The position numbers were made by a program, and so were the translations under genes. Shown piece after piece: positions 53,674 through 61,919 of a stretch of DNA of 64,000 nt. Positions within the stretch are counted from its first letter, which is position 1; each line of letters opens with the position of its first letter. The notes below the pieces were generated by a model. It had not been told where the DNA came from. It did no database searches and worked only from the letters and a program-made list of their open reading frames with translations. Origin of the DNA: Flexistipes sinusarabici DSM 4947 (GTDB taxonomy: Bacteria > Chrysiogenota > Deferribacteres > Deferribacterales > Flexistipitaceae); contig NC_015672.1 of assembly GCF_000218625.1 (NCBI RefSeq), positions 558,001 through 622,000 of the forward strand, written 5' to 3'.

Positions 53674-54559
53674 ATTTTCGTTTGTTTTTACAGCGTTTCT
53701 GGCGTGTTTTGTTTTTTTGTCGTTTTCTGCAGCAACGGCATTTGAAAAAGTGGAAATTGATAAAAACACATTTGTAGAGCAGGAAGAAATATTTGTTCAT
53801 AAAGGATTTAACGGGTTCGTTTCTGTAACCCATGCTCTGTTTATTATCAATGAATCAGGGGAAACTGTTAACAAATCATTAAAATTCTCACCCGGCAGAT
53901 ATAGGCATTTGAAATTGCTGGGCAATACCGCAGGAGAAGTAAAGAATGAAAATCCAGCTCAAGTGCAGCTTAGACTTCAGCCGGGCAAAAATGAAGTGGT
54001 TTTGAGTTACGCATTTTCATCCCGAAATAACAGAATTTTAATGGATCTCAGCAAAAATATACTTGTCAAAAGATCCTATCTACTGGTTCCTGCCGACAGA
54101 TTTGAAGTAACAGGGGATGATGTCAGCAAAGTACAGGAAATGAATATGAAAGACGTATTGTACAGTGTTTACATGAGTGGAAGTACAATACCGTATGCAG
54201 AGAAAAATATTTATATAGTACAAACATCCGGCACTGCTACTGCAGGAACTGCGGACACAGATGTAAGCTTTCACCCCCAATGGCTTGTGCGCTTTTGGTA
54301 TCAGTCCCCTTTCGCAGGATTAAACCCTCATATTATTCTTATCGTAATTGCAGCCGCCGCATTATTCCTTCTGTATCTGAGATGGAAAAACAAAAAGGAA
54401 GGCGGTGACACCGTAAATTATGCCGGTCAGACGAAAAAAGATCAAATAATCCTGGATATCCATCTGCTCGATGAAAAATTTAAAAACGGTGAGATAGGTG
54501 AAGAGGCTTACAAAATTGCAAGGGATGAGTTGAAAAGGGCATATGCTGAAGAAAAGTAA
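53666..54559 (+). CDS. Periplasmic membrane-anchored protein with SHOCT-like tail (paralogue 2)
   Basis: A 297-residue protein with the same architecture as the one at 49961: signal peptide (ending near AATAFE), periplasmic beta-rich domain (LFIINESGETVNKSLKFSPG), one membrane span near 228-245 and a C-terminal helical tail KFKNGEIGEEAYKIARDELK. The two flank the haem-lyase genes, which suggests a shared role in cytochrome c maturation or export. Function unknown. Confidence 0.75.
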   Translation: MSRFSFVFTAFLACFVFLSFSAATAFEKVEIDKNTFVEQEEIFVHKGFNGFVSVTHALFIINESGETVNKSLKFSPGRYRHLKLLGNTAGEVKNENPAQVQLRLQPGKNEVVLSYAFSSRNNRILMDLSKNILVKRSYLLVPADRFEVTGDDVSKVQEMNMKDVLYSVYMSGSTIPYAEKNIYIVQTSGTATAGTADTDVSFHPQWLVRFWYQSPFAGLNPHIILIVIAAAALFLLYLRWKNKKEGGDTVNYAGQTKKDQIILDIHLLDEKFKNGEIGEEAYKIARDELKRAYAEEK

Positions 54560-54574
54560 ACCGGAGCATTCTAA

Positions 54575-55087
54575 ATGTTAAGAAAAATATTGTCACTGTT
54601 TAAGTCGGAAGACAAGGTTCTTTTGGTGTTTCTGATTCTACTGCTTTTGCTGGCATTTAATTTTAGGAATTTGTCTATCTGGGAAAAAACTCTTCCGGCA
54701 AAACTGGGGGGGCTGCCGCTGAATTCATTCATTCTAGGAGATGAAGCGGAAAATAAAATTTCCAGACTTATGGAAAATGCAGATGTGGAGACCTCTTCCA
54801 GTGTCATTGCTGAATATACTGACGGCCGCGATTTTATACAGATTGTTTCTGTCAGAGCGCAGGAATCCGGCCATATTAAGTTGATTAACATTTTAGGAAA
54901 TAAGCTTCATTTTTACAAAAGTGCATACAGGATAAAAAATGCCTCTGTGGAGGTTTTTGAGGGAAATATGGGTGACCGGAACTTCTATGCCCTGAGCGGC
55001 AAATCCAGGGTAATTTTAATAAATTCATCCGTAAAGCTTAACGAAGGAAGTATTCTCAATATTTACGGATTTCTTAGGAGGCTTTAA
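54575..55087 (+). CDS. Hypothetical single-span membrane protein
   Basis: A 170-residue protein with one N-terminal membrane segment (about 15-32) and a soluble region carrying NADVETSSSVIAEYTDG and VILINSSVKLNEGSILNIYG. No family recognised. It is 15 bases after the preceding gene and adjoins the DUF2318 gene with no gap, so it belongs to the same operon. Confidence 0.65.
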   Translation: MLRKILSLFKSEDKVLLVFLILLLLLAFNFRNLSIWEKTLPAKLGGLPLNSFILGDEAENKISRLMENADVETSSSVIAEYTDGRDFIQIVSVRAQESGHIKLINILGNKLHFYKSAYRIKNASVEVFEGNMGDRNFYALSGKSRVILINSSVKLNEGSILNIYGFLRRL

Positions 55088-55669
55088 ATGAAGAAAAGTG
55101 AAGCAAAAAACAAATTTGAAGAGGATAAATTCCGATACAAGGGGCCGAATAAGCTGATTATTGCAAGCACATTTTTTGTTATATTGGCAGTCATCGGGGT
55201 TTTTTACGTTAAATCGTCAAACAGTAATCAGATTGTTTCAAGGTATGAAGGAGGGGACTACAGACTAAATGAGACGTTTGAATATGAAAATTCACCGATA
55301 AGTATGACCAATATAAAGAGTGAAATTGTTGGGGATAAAATAAAAATTTCTTTGGAAAAAATCAAGAAAAACAAGCTTGTTTATATAGAGGTGGAGGGTA
55401 GTGAGAATGCATTAACCGCTTTTATTACAAATGCCGGAAGACTTGTTGTGGCTGTGGCAATGTGCGAGCCCTGCAGATCCAAACGCTTCAGAATTGAGGA
55501 GTACAACCTGGTATGCGAAACGTGTGGAACGAGATGGAACCTGAACGATTTAACGGGGCTTTCCGGCGGCTGTCCTCAATATGCCCCTGAGAATCTGCCC
55601 TATGAGGTTAAGGGCAATTATGTTTACGTAGACAAAAATGTTGTATATGAATGGAGACCGAGGATTTAA
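55088..55669 (+). CDS. DUF2318 Fe-S/metal-binding membrane protein
   Basis: A 193-residue protein. One membrane span (about 24-44) then a periplasmic domain with metal-binding cysteines CEPCRSKRF, VCETCGTRW and SGGCPQYAPENLPYEVKG. This is the DUF2318 pattern found in iron uptake loci with FTR1 and P19 proteins. In Campylobacter the gene sits next to two FtsX-like permeases and an ATPase, as here, but P19 and FTR1 are missing from this window. It could bind a metal or haem during transfer. Confidence 0.85.
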   Translation: MKKSEAKNKFEEDKFRYKGPNKLIIASTFFVILAVIGVFYVKSSNSNQIVSRYEGGDYRLNETFEYENSPISMTNIKSEIVGDKIKISLEKIKKNKLVYIEVEGSENALTAFITNAGRLVVAVAMCEPCRSKRFRIEEYNLVCETCGTRWNLNDLTGLSGGCPQYAPENLPYEVKGNYVYVDKNVVYEWRPRI

Positions 55670-55671
55670 GG

Positions 55672-56781
55672 GTGAAACTTGAAAATATTATTATAAGAAA
55701 TCTTACAGTCAGAAAGTTCAAAACTTTTCTGTCGATAATATGCATTTTGACAGCTGTAGCGAGTATTTTCTCTGTATATAAAATAAGTACCAAACTGGAA
55801 AATGAGGTTTCAAAAAGTTTTGATGAAATCGGTGCAAATCTTGTCATTACACCTGATTATAAAAACAAGGCAGTATTGACGGCGGATGATATTATAAAAA
55901 TTAACTCTATTAAAAATAAAGAAAACGTAGCCGTGATAGCTCCAAAATTAATAAAAAGTCTGGAAGTTAATGGTAATACAGTACCGGTTGTGGGAGTGGA
56001 CTTTCCCTATGAATTACAATTGAACAAAAAATTGTGGAAACTCCGGGGGGAAAAGCCCTCGGCTGTAAATGATGCGGTTGCCGGTGCAGCTGTCGCAGAA
56101 GAACTTAATCTTACCACAGGGGACACAGTAAACATACAGGGGAAAAGATTTAACATTAAAGCGGTATTGGAGCCTACAGGAACCGCCGATGACAGGATAA
56201 TGTTTGTCAATCTGCTGACATTGCAGCAGCTTGCCGGGAGCAAGTATCAACTTAACCTGATCGAGGTGGCTGCTTACTGCTTTACGTGTCCCCTGCCTCA
56301 AATATCTTCCCAGATTCAGAATAAACTCCCCTATGCAAACGTTTTTAAAGTTTCAGATGCGCTAAAAACACGGGAAGCGACTGTGGAAAAATTCTCTCTG
56401 TATTCAAGGGTGATTGAGGGTTTTATAATTATCACAGTATCATTCCTGCTGTTTTTGATAAATATATCCCTTGTGAATGAGCGAATGAAGGAGTTTGGGA
56501 TATTGAGGGCACTGGGTTACAGAAAGTTTCAGATAATAGAAATGCTTTTGAGTGAAAATATAATCAAAGGACTGGCGGGTGCTGTGTCCGGCTATCTACT
56601 GGCAGTGTACACTGCTAAATTGTGGCTGTCTAATCTGCAAATTTTTTCAGTAACGACTTCGTTTAATATTTCCGAGCTGTTCATCGCCTGTGTTTTTTCT
56701 TATCTGATTGTGGTTATGTCATCAATAATTCCGGCTTTTAGAGCGGCACGGGTGGACCCGCTTGTGGTTATAAATGAATAG
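55672..56781 (+). CDS. FtsX/MacB-type ABC transporter permease 1
   Basis: A permease of 369 residues from GTG 55672, with GAGGA 7 bases upstream; an ATG at 55651 lacks such a site. An N-terminal span (about 14-34), a MacB-like periplasmic domain, and three C-terminal spans with the conserved REFGILRALGYR-like box (KEFGILRALGYRKFQI). The tail AARVDPLVVINE is typical. It works with the ATPase at 56799 and permease at 57499. Confidence 0.88.
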   Translation: MKLENIIIRNLTVRKFKTFLSIICILTAVASIFSVYKISTKLENEVSKSFDEIGANLVITPDYKNKAVLTADDIIKINSIKNKENVAVIAPKLIKSLEVNGNTVPVVGVDFPYELQLNKKLWKLRGEKPSAVNDAVAGAAVAEELNLTTGDTVNIQGKRFNIKAVLEPTGTADDRIMFVNLLTLQQLAGSKYQLNLIEVAAYCFTCPLPQISSQIQNKLPYANVFKVSDALKTREATVEKFSLYSRVIEGFIIITVSFLLFLINISLVNERMKEFGILRALGYRKFQIIEMLLSENIIKGLAGAVSGYLLAVYTAKLWLSNLQIFSVTTSFNISELFIACVFSYLIVVMSSIIPAFRAARVDPLVVINE

Positions 56782-56798
56782 ATTATGAGGTATGTGAT

Positions 56799-57506
56799 AT
56801 GAATGATTTTATTAAAATCGACGGATTGAAGAAATGGTACAAATCAAAAGGTGTAACTTATGAAGCCTTAAAAGATGTAACGTTAAATTTGCGTAAAGGG
56901 GAATTCGTGGCAATTAAGGGGCCTTCAGGCTCCGGGAAAACCACACTGCTGAGTATTTTGGGAACACTCCTCTCTCCTGATGAAGGGAATATCCGTATTG
57001 ACGGTATAGATATCACAAAACTCTCCCAGGAGCGGAAAGCTGATTTCAGAGCTTTTTATATCGGTTTTATTTTCCAGCATTTCCACCTGCTCCCCTTTTT
57101 ATCCGTTTATGAAAATACAATGCTGCCTCTTTCTACTATTAAAAAAGAGAAGGAGTATAAGAAGAATCTTGTTGAGAAAGCTTTGTCGACAGTGGGGATG
57201 CTTGAAAAAAAGAATAAATTACCTTCTGAAATTTCCGGCGGTGAGCAGCAGAGAACGGCAATAGCAAGAGCAATTGTTAATGAGCCTCCTCTGATTCTGG
57301 CTGATGAGCCCACCGGCAATTTGGATTCGGTAAATTCTACTGTGATAATGGAACATTTCCAGATTCTTCATGAGCAGGGACACACGATAGTTTTTGTTAC
57401 ACACGATATGAAAATGAGTGAATACGCCGACAGAGTCATACATGTTGAAGACGGATTGGTAAAAGAGGACGAAATATTTGCAAAAGAGGATACAATTCAT
57501 GTTTGA
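56799..57506 (+). CDS. MacB/LolD-type ABC ATPase
   Basis: A 235-residue ATPase: Walker [12 protein letters not shown]-loop IFQHFHLLP, signature [13 protein letters not shown], Walker [13 protein letters not shown], switch VTHD. It is of the LolD/MacB class that drives FtsX-like permeases by mechanotransmission. It lies between the two permease genes and overlaps the second by 8 bases. Confidence 0.93.
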   Translation: MNDFIKIDGLKKWYKSKGVTYEALKDVTLNLRKGEFVAIKGPSGSGKTTLLSILGTLLSPDEGNIRIDGIDITKLSQERKADFRAFYIGFIFQHFHLLPFLSVYENTMLPLSTIKKEKEYKKNLVEKALSTVGMLEKKNKLPSEISGGEQQRTAIARAIVNEPPLILADEPTGNLDSVNSTVIMEHFQILHEQGHTIVFVTHDMKMSEYADRVIHVEDGLVKEDEIFAKEDTIHV

Positions 57507-58605
57507 TATTGCCTTTAAAAGGATGAAATCGAGCAGAAAAAATACACTTTTCCTGATTTTTGTGATAGGGCTTCCTGTTTTTATTCTTTCCAGTCTTATT
57601 ATTGTTTCAAATGCTCTGAAAAGAGAAATAAACGGTTTTGTTAAAGACAGTGAAATAATTGTCAAAGTAAAATCTGCTGCAGAGAGCTCTGTTTTGAATT
57701 ACAAGGGCGTGACTATCACAACCGGCAGTACCGGCGGGTTTTTTGACGGAAATTTTATGGATGATGTTTCCGGTATGGAGAATTTCTCTGTAAACAATAT
57801 TATCTCAAAAAATATCACATTCAGAGGAAGAGAAATCAATATTAGCGGGATGAATATTTATCCTGATGGAAAAAAGAATATATCCGAAAATGGTATCATC
57901 ATGGGCAGCCGGATTGCTGAGGAATTAGATATAAAAGAAAAAGATAGAATAGATATAAAAGGTTTAAGATTGCAGGTGGAATCAATCCTGAAAGACAACC
58001 CCGCCTATGCAGGCAGTATGATAGCACCATTAAAAACTGCACAAAATATACTGAACATGGATAGTATGGTTAGTGAAATCAACATTTATGTTCCGTATAA
58101 AATCTATCTGAATAAAAAGCTGGATTCATTTCTGGCAGCTCTCAAAAAGCAACTCCCTTCAGGTTTGGAAGCATATTATGTGAAAGATGCAAAGTTGCAG
58201 AGGTTGAATTTTCTGGATTCCATGAGAGGTTTTTATGCAATGTTTATAATGACAATATTTGTTTCTGTGGTTTTCATAGTTTTTAATTATCTGTTGAATA
58301 ATATCAAAAATCAAAAGATTGAAGCAGGAGTAATGAGTGCTGTCGGTTTCAGAATGAAAAATATAATCGGCATTGTTTCTGCCGAAAATCTTATGGTTGC
58401 GGTTGCAGCTATATTTGCTGGATTTTTGCTGTCTGTTTTGAGTTCATTTATTATTACCGAGTATTTTATAGAGGTGGATTTTACAATGCCGGTATCCGCT
58501 TTTTACATCTGGGGTGTAATGATAGCGGTGGTTGCATCGGCTGTTTTAGCTCAGACGAAAAACTGGATTAAAACAGATCCGGTTAAATTAATAAAAAATA
58601 TTTAA
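57499..58605 (+). CDS. FtsX/MacB-type ABC transporter permease 2
   Basis: A permease of 368 residues from ATG 57499 (GAGGA upstream), overlapping the ATPase. N-terminal span (about 16-36), periplasmic core (GMNIYPDGKKNISENGIIMG), three C-terminal spans and the KIEAGVMSAVGFRMKNIIG box. It ends WIKTDPVKLIKN. It completes a heterodimeric transporter of the DUF2318-linked type. Confidence 0.87.
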   Translation: MFDIAFKRMKSSRKNTLFLIFVIGLPVFILSSLIIVSNALKREINGFVKDSEIIVKVKSAAESSVLNYKGVTITTGSTGGFFDGNFMDDVSGMENFSVNNIISKNITFRGREINISGMNIYPDGKKNISENGIIMGSRIAEELDIKEKDRIDIKGLRLQVESILKDNPAYAGSMIAPLKTAQNILNMDSMVSEINIYVPYKIYLNKKLDSFLAALKKQLPSGLEAYYVKDAKLQRLNFLDSMRGFYAMFIMTIFVSVVFIVFNYLLNNIKNQKIEAGVMSAVGFRMKNIIGIVSAENLMVAVAAIFAGFLLSVLSSFIITEYFIEVDFTMPVSAFYIWGVMIAVVASAVLAQTKNWIKTDPVKLIKNI

Positions 58606-58615
58606 GGAGGTTAGT

Positions 58616-58683
58616 ATGAAAAAATAATATTATATATTTGAATGATAATATTAGGAGTAACAGCTTCAGTTGTTTTGGTTTAA
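58616..58683 (+). pseudogene. Decayed leader copy before the disulfide isomerase gene
   Basis: AAGGAGG precedes ATGAAAAAATAA, which stops after three codons. Adding one A makes a frame that reads a signal-peptide-like KKIILYI, a TGA, then MIILGVTASVVLV, similar in style to the signal of the following gene (MKKIVLATLVIMLGVAVYA). This looks like a ruined duplicate of a small exported protein or signal sequence. Confidence 0.4.
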
Positions 58684-58742
58684 GGGAAAAATTGGGGGAA
58701 ATTAACTCAATGGAACTAATAAAAGATTAAAGGAGAGTCAGT

Positions 58743-59597
58743 ATGAAAAAAATTGTTTTGGCAACATTGGTAATTATGCTTGGAGTGGCTGTTTATGCTG
58801 CAACGGCAGGTATCAAAGAAGATATTGCAGACAAAGTCTCACAGAATTTCGAAAATAACGGGGTCAAGAACCCAAATGTTGAGGTTAAGGTTGTAAAGAA
58901 GTTGGAAAGATCGGATGTATATCTTGTAAAGTTAAAAGTTACAGGCAGTAACCTTAAAAGAGAAATAGAAAATTATGTGTTATCGGATGGTAATTATATC
59001 TATCCGGAAGCTATTGATATGGTGAGCGGAAAAAAAATTCTGGAGACTTACAAAACAGAGATTTCGAAGGTTAATTTTACTGCTGAAGAACTGGAGAAGA
59101 TGGTTTTCACCAAGGGTACAAAAGGGGCTGAGAATACAATCGTTGTAGCGGATGATTTTGAGTGTCCTTATTGCAGAAAGGCTCACTTTTTCATGAATGA
59201 CATTTTAAAGGATATACCGGAAGAAAATTATGCATTTTATGTCATGAACTATCCTTTGCAGATGCATAAACAAGCAAAAGTTTTTGCCAGGATTCACTAT
59301 GCTGCAGCTGAAATGGGATATGATTTAATGGATGAAATATTCCGTTATGTTGGAAAAGGGGATTACAAAAATTTAAATGACGAAGATATTATCGATTACT
59401 TTGCTAAAAAGACGGAAAACGAAAAACAGTTCAAGAAGATTGTAGCCAGCAAAGAGGCTGAAAAAAATCTTGAATGGAATATAAATAAAGGCAAAAGCCT
59501 GAATATAAGCGGGACACCGGCAATTTTTGTTAATGGTAAAAGAATTGACGGGTTTAACAGGCAGAAAATCAGCGAATATCTGAATCAACTCAAGTAA
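58743..59597 (+). CDS. DsbC/DsbG-like periplasmic thiol:disulfide protein
   Basis: A 284-residue secreted protein. Signal peptide (1-20, ending VYA/ATA), an N-terminal dimerisation-like domain with NVEVKVVKKLERSDVYLVKL, then a thioredoxin fold with the active site FECPYCRKAHFF and the cis-Pro SGTPAIFVNG. It likely keeps cysteines of apocytochromes or periplasmic proteins correct and ends the cytochrome maturation operon. A ribosome site AAAGGAG lies before the ATG. Confidence 0.88.
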   Translation: MKKIVLATLVIMLGVAVYAATAGIKEDIADKVSQNFENNGVKNPNVEVKVVKKLERSDVYLVKLKVTGSNLKREIENYVLSDGNYIYPEAIDMVSGKKILETYKTEISKVNFTAEELEKMVFTKGTKGAENTIVVADDFECPYCRKAHFFMNDILKDIPEENYAFYVMNYPLQMHKQAKVFARIHYAAAEMGYDLMDEIFRYVGKGDYKNLNDEDIIDYFAKKTENEKQFKKIVASKEAEKNLEWNINKGKSLNISGTPAIFVNGKRIDGFNRQKISEYLNQLK

Positions 59598-59720
59598 TTT
59601 CAAATTATAACTCAGCGGTAGACGGAAAGAAAAATGGGTAAAATGGGGACAGGTAAATTATGCTTGACTTGTTAGTCACTCTTTTGTTATAGTTTGTATA
59701 TACATATTAGGGAGGGTCGT

Positions 59721-60602
59721 ATGCCCAGGACAAAACGTTTTAAAATTAACGGAGATGTTGGATACTACCATGTGATCTCCCGGACAGTGGGCGGAGAGTT
59801 TTTGTTGGGAGATGTCGAAAAAGAAAAGCTTCTATCTGTTATAAAACAGTTCAGTTCACTGTATTTTGTAAGTGTTATTGGATATTGTATTATGGACAAT
59901 CACTTTCATCTTCTTGTGAAAACATCATCCATATTGGATGTGAATGATGATGAGTTAAAACAACAATTATCAAAGCATAACAAAATTGATTCCGAAAATA
60001 TATCAGAGGCTGAGTTGTTAAAATACAAAGAGAAGCTAACGGATATTTCCGAGTATGTAAAATCGATAAAAATGACGTTTTCCAGATGGTATAATAAAAG
60101 AAATAACCGCAAGGGCTATTTCTGGGGAGACAGGTTTAAAAGTGTTTTGGTGGAAAACGGTGAGAGTCTTTTGAATATGCTTGCTTACATTGATTTAAAC
60201 CCTATACGAGCAGGAATCTGCAGTAAACCGGAGGAATACAGATGGTGCAGTTTTTCAAACAGACTGGCAAAAACGAGAGATGATTTTCTGAGTTTTGAGG
60301 GCACTGAGATTGATAAAATTGAAGATTATCTGTCATTTGTATATGGTGTGGGCAAACTGGAAAGGAAAAGTGAAGAAGGAGCAAAAGGTAAAATTCCAGA
60401 TGATTCTCGCCCTGAAATAAATTTGTGGCAGCACAGGATCAGGTATTTTTCCGATACACTTGTAATAGGCTCCAAAGGCTTCATAGAATATGCATACAAA
60501 GCATTTGAGGATAAAATAACGAAGAAAGAACGAAAGGCGCATAAAATCCCAATCGATCTGCCGAGCGATTTATATTCCATCCGGCGGCTGAATAGTATTT
60601 GA
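59721..60602 (+). CDS. REP-associated tyrosine (Y1) transposase, RAYT
   Basis: A 293-residue protein from ATG 59721 with AGGGAGG upstream. The Y1 HUH core shows YHVISRTVGGEF, the metal-binding pair in CIMDNHFHLLVK, the RWYNKRNNRKGYFWGDRF box and the helix with the nucleophile in NMLAYIDLNPIRAGI. The C-terminal about 100 residues are a separate domain. The family cleaves ssDNA hairpins and is linked to REP spread. The TTGACT/TATAGT pair at 59664-59693 may be its promoter. Confidence 0.9.
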   Translation: MPRTKRFKINGDVGYYHVISRTVGGEFLLGDVEKEKLLSVIKQFSSLYFVSVIGYCIMDNHFHLLVKTSSILDVNDDELKQQLSKHNKIDSENISEAELLKYKEKLTDISEYVKSIKMTFSRWYNKRNNRKGYFWGDRFKSVLVENGESLLNMLAYIDLNPIRAGICSKPEEYRWCSFSNRLAKTRDDFLSFEGTEIDKIEDYLSFVYGVGKLERKSEEGAKGKIPDDSRPEINLWQHRIRYFSDTLVIGSKGFIEYAYKAFEDKITKKERKAHKIPIDLPSDLYSIRRLNSI

Positions 60603-60696
60603 AATATTTAATGTTTGATTGGAAAAAAGTACCCCCTCTGTATTTCCCCTGAAGACAGGGGAGAAAAAATCCGTTCCCCCTATCCTGTCAAACTTT

Positions 60697-60881
60697 TTAT
60701 CCCAAAATTTTACCGTCGTAAGGGTATCCTCTTGTTGTCCAGAAACCGGGAACTTTAATATCAGAAAATTCTATTTTTTTATCCACTTTGCACTTTTATA
60801 ATCATACCTGACCGGATAAAAAAGTCTTACAAGGAACCCGTGCTTTGGCTCCAACTTTTCACCCTTTACTTTTAAAAGCAT
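60697..60881 (-). pseudogene. Molybdopterin (sulfite oxidase-type) oxidoreductase relic
   Basis: The minus strand encodes about 60 residues from the end of a sulfite oxidase/YedY-family enzyme: GEKLEPKHGFLVRLFYPVRY, AKWIKKIEFSD, then PGFWTTRGYPYDG and a stop. The conserved HGFxLRL and KWxxxIE patterns are clear. Catalytic Cys and cofactor loops are missing. The frame is broken at the degenerate RAYT-element end (about 60877), so the element probably removed the rest. The other parts of 60603-61062 hold no gene. Confidence 0.75.
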
Positions 60882-61062
60882 AATTTACCAGACCCTATTT
60901 ATTATAGAAATACACCCTCCATTTAATGATTATTGTCAATCTATTGAGGATTTTATTGAGTTTTATTCGGTCTTTGAAAAACTAATAATTGAATAAAGCA
61001 TAGTTTACCTGTCCCCATATATTCCCATATATTTAAATAGTTATTTATAAACACATTTGTCG

Positions 61063-61818
61063 CTATTTAAAAAGTCCCCTTACCAGCTTTAGGTTTTCAC
61101 AGGATATTTTTAAAATATCAGCTAAAATCTGCCATCTGTCCAAGCTTTTTCCCGTTAAACTGTAAATACTTTCCACTGTACTTGAGCAATTTGTAAGATA
61201 GATTCCTACTCCAATTATTATAAATTTACTTCTATTCCCTTCTGAAAATTGCTCTTCCAGAATTCCTCCAATTTTTCTGTTTGTTGTTAGTATATCATTT
61301 CCCAAGAAGTCGATATTAATATGATAATTATTAAAAGCATGTTTAACAGCATATTTAAATATATTGACCATTTTATTTAAATCTGAAAGAAATAGTCTGA
61401 AAGGAGAAAATCCAACTGAAAAATATATTCCCCCTTCCGGTGATAGCCACTCAGAATTTTCATGCCCCCTCCCGCTGATTTGTCTATCGGCAAAAACAAG
61501 AATATTTTCTTTTTCATTGAAAAGATGTTTAATAGCTTCTTGCTGCGTAGAATTAGTCACTTTATGGCAGATTATTTTATCATAGCACGAAGATATATTA
61601 TTTAAAATTTTTACTACAGGATGCATTTCACTAAGTTTGACCAATTTATAACCTTTTTTTCTCGTGGAATCTATTCCATAACCCAGGTTCTCAAACTTTT
61701 TGATATATTTCCATACAGCCGTTCTGGAAATTTTTAAATGTTCAGCCAGGATCTCCCCGGAAACCCAGTCTTCCTTCTCTAACGTGTTTAGAATGCTAAG
61801 TTCATTTTCATTAAGCAT
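61063..61818 (-). CDS. birA: Biotin-protein ligase and repressor BirA
   Basis: A 251-residue bifunctional BirA. The N-terminal winged helix-turn-helix is WVSGEILAEHLKISRTAVWK. The ligase domain has SGRGHENSEWLSPEGG (adenylate loop) and NRKIGGILEE (biotin-binding Lys). Two departures from the family are visible: GRGH where GRGR is usual (E. coli Arg118), and FLGND where KWPND is usual. The protein is divergent from bioA with an operator between, so autoregulation by biotinyl-AMP is expected. No ribosome site; the promoter sits right against the start. Confidence 0.9.
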   Translation of the reverse strand: MLNENELSILNTLEKEDWVSGEILAEHLKISRTAVWKYIKKFENLGYGIDSTRKKGYKLVKLSEMHPVVKILNNISSCYDKIICHKVTNSTQQEAIKHLFNEKENILVFADRQISGRGHENSEWLSPEGGIYFSVGFSPFRLFLSDLNKMVNIFKYAVKHAFNNYHINIDFLGNDILTTNRKIGGILEEQFSEGNRSKFIIIGVGIYLTNCSSTVESIYSLTGKSLDRWQILADILKISCENLKLVRGLFK

Positions 61819-61823
61819 ACAAA

Positions 61824-61851
61824 ATTATACACTTAAAAAATTTTATTTCAA
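61824..61851 (-). promoter_or_regulatory. birA promoter, probably leaderless
   Basis: On the minus strand TTGAAA (61851-61846) and TATAAT (61829-61824) are 16 bases apart. The start of transcription would fall at about 61818, the birA ATG itself. There is no Shine-Dalgarno sequence in between. Confidence 0.65.
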
Positions 61852-61860
61852 AATGTTTAA

Positions 61861-61891
61861 TTGTTAACCTTGGTTGAGAAATGGTTGACAA
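61861..61891. promoter_or_regulatory. BirA operator
   Basis: TTGTTAACC (61861-61869) and GGTTGACAA (61883-61891) form an inverted repeat with a 13-base spacer, close to the known BirA box TTGTAAACC-N14-16-GGTTTACAA. It overlaps the -35 of the bioA promoter and lies just upstream of the birA -35. Confidence 0.75.
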
Positions 61892-61912
61892 ATATTCTGA
61901 GTATGGTAATTA
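61885..61912 (+). promoter_or_regulatory. bioA promoter, probably leaderless
   Basis: TTGACA (61885-61890) overlaps the right operator half. TAATTA (61907-61912), with a 16-base spacer, is the best -10. Transcription would start at about 61919, on the bioA ATG at 61920. No Shine-Dalgarno sequence is present. Confidence 0.5.
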
Positions 61913-61919
61913 CTAAAAT

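Larger units (their letters stand above)
59643..61018 (+). mobile_element. RAYT-bearing element with 23-bp inverted repeats
   Basis: 59643-59665 and 60996-61018 are inverted repeats of 23 bases with one mismatch (outer part ATGGGGACAGGTAAA, inner part TATGCTT). They enclose the Y1 transposase gene. A degraded third copy of the same end, inverted like the right one, lies at about 60877-60903 (AAGCATAATTTACCAG). The boundaries are by repeat only; no target duplication was seen, as expected for Y1 transposases. Confidence 0.65.
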
